Assembly (NCBI RefSeq): GCF_001623875.1 | Contig: NZ_LWAE01000009.1 | Span: 1 to 64,000, forward strand | Reading direction: 5' to 3' | DNA from: Clostridium magnum DSM 2767 | GTDB lineage: Bacteria > Bacillota > Clostridia > Clostridiales > Clostridiaceae | Length of the DNA: 64,000 nt | Part shown: piece after piece, positions 59,738-64,000 of the stretch | Layout: each line of letters opens with the position of its first letter | Position numbering within the stretch: position 1 is the first letter of the stretch | Position numbers and translations under genes: made by a program | The notes under the pieces: model-generated | The model's database searches: none | The model's input: only the letters and a program-made list of their open reading frames with translations | Told to the model about the DNA's origin: nothing

Positions 59738-60688
59738 CTATAGAAGAAACTTTAATAAATCATATTCCTTTTGTTTATCAGTATTTTTGTTATTTACTTC
59801 GCTGAAATTTACATCTATTATTTTGTTATCCTTAATTCCAACAGCCCTTCCTGCAAAACCTTCCATCAATAGTTCTACAGCTTTAACACCCATTTTACTT
59901 GCTAATACTCTGTCAAAAGCAGATGGGCTTCCTCCTCTTTGTATAAATCCTAAAACTGTGTTTCTTATACTAATTTTTAGCCTTTCTTCTATATACTTTT
60001 GAAGTTCTTCTATATCATACATTCTTTCAGTTATTATTATTACGTTATCATTTTTCCCTTTACTTATGTTTTCAGCCAATTTATTACATATGGTATGAAA
60101 CTCTAACTTTCTTTCAGGAGTAGATATTATTTCTCCTCCTCCAGCTAAAGCTGAATATAAAGCTAAATCACCACAATACCTTCCCATTACCTCTACAATA
60201 GTAGTTTTTTCATGGGAAGAATCTGTATCTTTTATTTTACCTATGCATTCCAAAACTGTATTCAAAGTTGTATCAAAGCCTATACAATAGTCTGTGTAAG
60301 CCAAATCATTGTCTATAGTTCCCGGTAATCCTATAACTTTTACCCCTAGTTTACTAAGCTTTTCTGCACCTTGAAAAGAACCATCTCCTCCAATTACTAC
60401 TACACTATCTATTTCAAAGTTCCTTAATGTTTTTAAAGCTTTTCTTCTTCCATCTTCCTCCATAAATTCTAGGCATCTAGCTGTTTTTAGTATAGTTCCT
60501 CCTTTTTCTGCAATACCATCTACACCTAAACTATCTAATTTCATTAATTCTTCTTTTATTAAACCTTTATATCCGTATTTTATACCAAAAACTTCTATGT
60601 TATTATAATTTGCCGATTTTACTACTGCTCTTATGGCAGCATTCATTCCTGGAGCATCTCCTCCACTTGTTAAAATTCCTATTTTCAT
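59738..60688 (-). CDS. pfkA: 6-phosphofructokinase, paralogue 2
   Basis: 316 residues, very similar to the copy at 6884. It keeps the normal GGDGS motif (VVIGGDGSFQGAEKL), PGTIDNDLAYTDY and VMGRYCGDLALYSALAGG. AGGTG in front of the ATG at 60688 sets the start. It sits between corrinoid copy 3 and the second split transketolase, mirroring the first sugar-phosphate cluster. ATP-type by the glycine after the aspartate. Confidence 0.93.
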   Translation of the reverse strand: MKIGILTSGGDAPGMNAAIRAVVKSANYNNIEVFGIKYGYKGLIKEELMKLDSLGVDGIAEKGGTILKTARCLEFMEEDGRRKALKTLRNFEIDSVVVIGGDGSFQGAEKLSKLGVKVIGLPGTIDNDLAYTDYCIGFDTTLNTVLECIGKIKDTDSSHEKTTIVEVMGRYCGDLALYSALAGGGEIISTPERKLEFHTICNKLAENISKGKNDNVIIITERMYDIEELQKYIEERLKISIRNTVLGFIQRGGSPSAFDRVLASKMGVKAVELLMEGFAGRAVGIKDNKIIDVNFSEVNNKNTDKQKEYDLLKFLL

Positions 60689-60718
60689 ATATTTCACCTG
60701 CTTAATATAACTTTTAAT

Positions 60719-60742
60719 GGCCTTGTGTATAGTTCACAGGCC
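60719..60742 (-). promoter_or_regulatory. Hairpin upstream of pfkA paralogue 2
   Basis: GGCCTTGTG pairs with CACAGGCC (one bulge), 31 bases before the start, T-rich on the plus strand. Together with the rpe leader hairpin this is a second stem at the start of a sugar-phosphate gene. The 60698-60989 gap has no recognised gene. Confidence 0.4.
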
Positions 60743-60989
60743 TTTATTTTGCTAGCTCTGTAGGTCTAATTTTTTTAACCACTCAAATATATGTCATAGG
60801 ATTTCCTCATACTTTTGTCAAATTTTTATAAGTACCACCAAATAAAAAAACTAAAAAAAGTTGGAACTCTCTATGTACTAGCACCAAGAAATCTTTATTA
60901 TAAGAATACTTATTCCTATTCCCAATATATGACCACAGAAGATTGATGCTTGTTGAATATACAGGCATCGCTCCTCTGCAATCATTATG

Positions 60990-61128
60990 ATAGTGTAAAC
61001 TTGAATCAGATGGGTTTCGTCTACGACCCGGGGCTTTGCCCGTTAAATGCCCTTTAGGCATTTAACCCCCACCTGATTCTTAGTTGAACGAATCCAGGGA
61101 CATAGCCGCTCGCAACGTACACTTTGAA
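60990..61128. repeat. Dispersed structured repeat, copy F, long form
   Basis: Reverse orientation. It has the long loop insert seen in copy D (GGGGCTTTGCCC and TTAAATGCC/GGCATTTAA), arms GAATCAGATGGG and CACCTGATTC, and GAACGAATCCAGGGACATAG. The CCGCTC stem is truncated and lacks its mate. It abuts the stop of the transketolase subunit at 61131. Confidence 0.8.
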
Positions 61129-61130
61129 AA

Positions 61131-62093
61131 TTAAAGCATCTCCTTCACTGTTTCAGCAATACCATGTGAATCTAGATGATAATATTTGTAGATTTCAGTA
61201 TCTGAACCAATAACACAGAACTCATCAGGTAACCCAATTCTCTTAAACTTACAATGTATACCTGCTTCTGCTATCACTTCAGCCACTGCACCACCAAGTC
61301 CACCATTAATGCTCTGATCTTCAACTGTCACAACAAATCCTGTTTCCTTTGCAGCTTTTAAAACTATATCAACATCAAAAGGCTTAATAGTATGCATATC
61401 TATAACCCTAGCATTTACACCTATTTCTGCAAGCTCTTTTGCTGCCATAAGTGACCAGTATACGCTGTTGCCTGTACCAATTAAAGTTAAATCATTACCT
61501 TCCTTTACTGTAATAGCCTTACCAATTTTAAACTCATAATTGTTATCTTTATATACATCTGGCTCAGCACCTCTTGCAATACGAATAATCATAGGACCTG
61601 GATAAGTCATAGACTCTCTTACCAATTTCATGCACTGCCCTGCATCCGCTGGAACACAAATTGTTAGATTTGGTACTGCCCTATAAAATGACAAGTCAGC
61701 AATAACATTATGAGTAGGACCTCCACCGGATGTAACCCCAGAGTGAGTTCCAATCAATCTTACAGGTACATCATTATAAGCAATATCTGTGTGTATCTGA
61801 TCTGCCGCTCTCAAAGGAAGAAATGGTCCAAATACTTGTGAAAACACAATTTTACCTGAAAGTGCTAATCCTGCAGATATACCAACTTGATTTGCTTCTG
61901 CAATACCAATATTAAAACAACGTTCAGGATATTTTTTCATGAACTTTCCAGTAGATGTGGAAGCCGCAACATTATCAGAATAAGTAAATGCAAAGTCTAA
62001 TCCTTCATCCGCCATCTTCATTAATTCAACACCATAAGCCTCTCTTGCGGATGACAACATCTGGTCAAAATCAAAAGTTGTTTCAACTGCCAT
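61131..62093 (-). CDS. Transketolase, C-terminal subunit, copy 2
   Basis: 320 residues. Marks are CFNIGIAEANQVGISAGLA, GTHSGVTSGGGPTHN, VTVEDQSINGGLGGAVAE and RIGLPDEFCVIG. It starts three bases after the N-terminal subunit stop. Sequence is diverged from the subunit at 11984 (IAEANQ versus IAEQNG), so the two sets are not a recent duplication. It most resembles the relic at 51125. Confidence 0.93.
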   Translation of the reverse strand: MAVETTFDFDQMLSSAREAYGVELMKMADEGLDFAFTYSDNVAASTSTGKFMKKYPERCFNIGIAEANQVGISAGLALSGKIVFSQVFGPFLPLRAADQIHTDIAYNDVPVRLIGTHSGVTSGGGPTHNVIADLSFYRAVPNLTICVPADAGQCMKLVRESMTYPGPMIIRIARGAEPDVYKDNNYEFKIGKAITVKEGNDLTLIGTGNSVYWSLMAAKELAEIGVNARVIDMHTIKPFDVDIVLKAAKETGFVVTVEDQSINGGLGGAVAEVIAEAGIHCKFKRIGLPDEFCVIGSDTEIYKYYHLDSHGIAETVKEML

Positions 62094-62096
62094 AAT

Positions 62097-62963
62097 TTAT
62101 CTCACCTTTCTATTATTTTCTATTGATTTTAGTGCTTCATCCAATTGCTCCTTAGCAATTCCACCACCATGCCATACTGCATTATTTTCCATAAATGAAA
62201 CACCACAACCCTTAGTAGTATTTGAAATAATACATATTGGCTTTCTTCTAGTTTCTGGATCTGCTGGCGGAAGAGATTGTAATGCACTACAAACTTCATA
62301 CATGTCATTTCCTTGAATCTCTATAACATCCCAACCAAAAGCCTTTATTTTATCTCCTAAAGGATCAATATTTATTACATCCTTGGTGAAACCAGTCATC
62401 TGCAGGCGATTTTTATCAACAATTGCCACAAGATTACCTAGCTGATAGTGCCCAGCTGCCATAAAAGCTTCCCAATTTGAACCTTCTTGAATCTCGCCAT
62501 CACCTATAATACAGAAAGTTCTCCAGTATTCCTTAGACATTCTTGCACCTAATGCCAAACCAGTAGCTATGGATAATCCATGACCCAAGGAACCTGTTGA
62601 TGCCTCAATAGCAGGGACATACTTTCTATTAGGATGCATACCGAATTTAGCAGTATCTAAGGTTTCAAAATGTTCTATCATATATTCCATAGTATACATG
62701 CCTAAATCTGAAAATATAGTATACAATGTTTCACCACAGTGCCCTTTACTTAAAATCAATCTATCTCTTTTTTCCCATTTAGGATTTTTAGGATCGTAGT
62801 TCATATACTTATAATAGAGACCAACAGCCATATCAACAATGGATAACTCTCCTCCAAGATGACCCATGCCTATCTCATAGATAAATGAACATAACTTCTT
62901 TCGGATTTCCACTGCCTTATCTTCTAATTGTTTAACCTGTTCCATATCAACGTTACAATACAT
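62097..62963 (-). CDS. Transketolase, N-terminal subunit, copy 2
   Basis: 288 residues. Marks are GMGHLGGELSIVDMAV, LSKGHCGETLYTIF, ASTGSLGHGLSIATG, and the ThDP motif IIGDGEIQEGSNWEAF ending VDKNRLQMTG. AGGAG fixes the ATG at 62963; the upstream ATG overlaps it. It follows a zinc dehydrogenase in the same direction, mirroring the order at 52855. The substrate may be a sugar other than ribose given the divergence. Confidence 0.92.
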   Translation of the reverse strand: MYCNVDMEQVKQLEDKAVEIRKKLCSFIYEIGMGHLGGELSIVDMAVGLYYKYMNYDPKNPKWEKRDRLILSKGHCGETLYTIFSDLGMYTMEYMIEHFETLDTAKFGMHPNRKYVPAIEASTGSLGHGLSIATGLALGARMSKEYWRTFCIIGDGEIQEGSNWEAFMAAGHYQLGNLVAIVDKNRLQMTGFTKDVINIDPLGDKIKAFGWDVIEIQGNDMYEVCSALQSLPPADPETRRKPICIISNTTKGCGVSFMENNAVWHGGGIAKEQLDEALKSIENNRKVR

Positions 62964-62999
62964 AATTGGCATCTCCTTTTTTATTTATTTATAAAGTTA

Positions 63000-64000
63000 T
63001 TAAAAATCATTACATTTAATAAGTATTTTTGTATATTTTCCACTTACTTGAGCAGCAAAAGCTTCTTCTGCTTGATCAATAGTGAAAACTTTCTGTATAA
63101 AAGGTTTCAAATTCATTCTAGGCATAATTTCAGCAGCTCTTGGGAAGGCATATGGAGCTACATTTATACTAGAGATTGTCAATTCTTTGCTGTACAATTT
63201 ATCATATAAGTTTAGTGGCATGTCATAGTGTTTTGGAAACATTGCTATATAGAGAACAGTACCTCCTTTTGCAGCTATTTCACTTGCTGCAGGCGCAGCC
63301 TTAGGTGATCCTGAAGCCTCTATCACAAGGTCAAAACCCAATCCATCAGTTATTTTATTGGATTCCTCACATACATCCTGCTCTACAGGATCTATGATAT
63401 AATCGGCACCAAATTCTTTGGCAAGTTCCTGCCTTTCCTTTATAGGTTCTATCAGTGTAAGTGATGTAGCTCCAAACATTTTCATTGCTTGAAGTGCCAA
63501 TAAGCCTATAGGTCCACCTCCTGAAATAGCAACTCTTTGACCAATCTTCATATTTGTTTTGTCAACAATTCTAACTGCGATTGACACAGGCTCTAACAGG
63601 CATGCTTCTTCTAAACTTACATCATCTGGAATTTTAAAAACTTGAGATTCATGCCACACTACATATTCGGAAAAACCAGGCTTGTTATCCGCATATTCAC
63701 AGAACTGCTCCTGGCCATTTCGGCAATAATAGCATGTACCACAAAATCTTAAAAAGTTCCCTGCAACCTTATCTCCTACTTTTAATCCCTTTTTAGTAGC
63801 CTTCTTCCCAATTTCCACAATAGTACCTGAAATCTCATGCCCTAATCCAAAGGGTGGCTCAAGACCAAAAATACCTTCTACTAAATGTGGATCAGAACCA
63901 CATATGGAACAGTAAGCGACCTTTATTTTGACATCCTCGTCTCCCATTTGCTGTTCAGGCATGTCCATAACCTGAACATGTCCCCTTTTATTAATATCAG
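63000..64000 (-). CDS. Zinc-dependent dehydrogenase (sorbitol/threonine type), 5' end beyond the window
   Basis: At least 333 residues visible. The frame is open to the right edge, reading INKRGHVQVMDMPEQQM before the zinc ligands, so the true start lies outside. Catalytic zinc ligands are in CSICGSDPHLV and GLGHEISG, the structural loop is CGTCYYCRNGQEQFC, and the NAD motif is VAISGGGPIGLLALQAM. Related to the gene at 52855. First known gene of the second sugar-phosphate cluster. Confidence 0.88.
   Translation of the reverse strand, partial: DINKRGHVQVMDMPEQQMGDEDVKIKVAYCSICGSDPHLVEGIFGLEPPFGLGHEISGTIVEIGKKATKKGLKVGDKVAGNFLRFCGTCYYCRNGQEQFCEYADNKPGFSEYVVWHESQVFKIPDDVSLEEACLLEPVSIAVRIVDKTNMKIGQRVAISGGGPIGLLALQAMKMFGATSLTLIEPIKERQELAKEFGADYIIDPVEQDVCEESNKITDGLGFDLVIEASGSPKAAPAASEIAAKGGTVLYIAMFPKHYDMPLNLYDKLYSKELTISSINVAPYAFPRAAEIMPRMNLKPFIQKVFTIDQAEEAFAAQVSGKYTKILIKCNDF

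Noticed and set aside
60807-61061. 84-residue minus-strand reading frame
   Set aside because: Its first third is the reverse complement of repeat copy F, there is no clear ribosome site, and no family is recognised. The rest is AT-rich intergenic DNA.
1-64000. CRISPR array
   Set aside because: No regularly spaced 24-40 base direct repeats were seen; the repeated elements are dispersed and palindromic.

Overview
The window is low-GC DNA with strong Shine-Dalgarno sites and clostridial gene content: HydF, aspartase, a [NiFe] hydrogenase, corrinoid methyltransferases, and a GABA aminotransferase paired with an iron alcohol dehydrogenase. It most resembles the chromosome of an anaerobic, methyl-group-using (probably acetogenic) Clostridium. 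This is inferred from gene families; no marker gene fixes the species. Almost all genes lie on the minus strand.

Layout. 1-3.9 kb: a frameshifted REC-HDOD protein, a frameshifted HAD phosphatase and a molybdopterin oxidoreductase. 4.2-13.8 kb: a sugar-phosphate cluster (split transketolase, SDR, GntR regulator, relic dehydrogenase, MFS carrier, relic rpiB, PFK, Rpe), with an IS110 element between pfkA and rpe. 14-20.2 kb: a probable 4-aminobutyrate unit (Fe-dehydrogenase, aminotransferase, permease, small TIGR04076-like protein, PucR regulator). 20.6-27.6 kb: a YkuI-like degenerate EAL protein, tRNA-Gly and tRNA-Leu, hydF-aspA, thioesterase, map and a HIT protein. 27.6-31.2 kb: a five-gene [NiFe] hydrogenase operon. 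31.5-43.6 kb: a corrinoid methyltransferase locus (corrinoid proteins, UroD-type methyltransferases, methyl-THF transferase, a reductive activator, a PucR-type regulator, a split CobW-like GTPase, DUF1638). 43.9-53.9 kb: two old-yellow-enzyme-type reductases, three zinc dehydrogenases, a GPH carrier and several gene relics. 54-57.5 kb: a Tn554-type tnpABC set. 57.9-64 kb: a third methyltransferase/corrinoid pair, a second PFK, a second split transketolase and a zinc dehydrogenase that runs off the window.

How it fits together. The methyltransferase locus should move methyl groups from a methylated (perhaps methoxyaromatic) substrate onto a corrinoid protein and then to tetrahydrofolate. The activator re-reduces inactivated corrinoid, and the PucR-type protein probably switches the locus on. 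The enoate-reductase-like and aryl-alcohol-dehydrogenase-like genes beside it could process the demethylated skeleton. Two transketolase/PFK clusters without a transaldolase suggest carbon rearrangement through sedoheptulose bisphosphate.

The most notable signals outside genes are: a promoter/operator module repeated four times with fixed spacing at methyltransferase transcription units; a family of structured dispersed repeats (six copies); a candidate IS110 bridge RNA; paired promoters for the PucR-linked permease unit; and many gene relics, including a corrinoid gene cut down by a deletion between short repeats.
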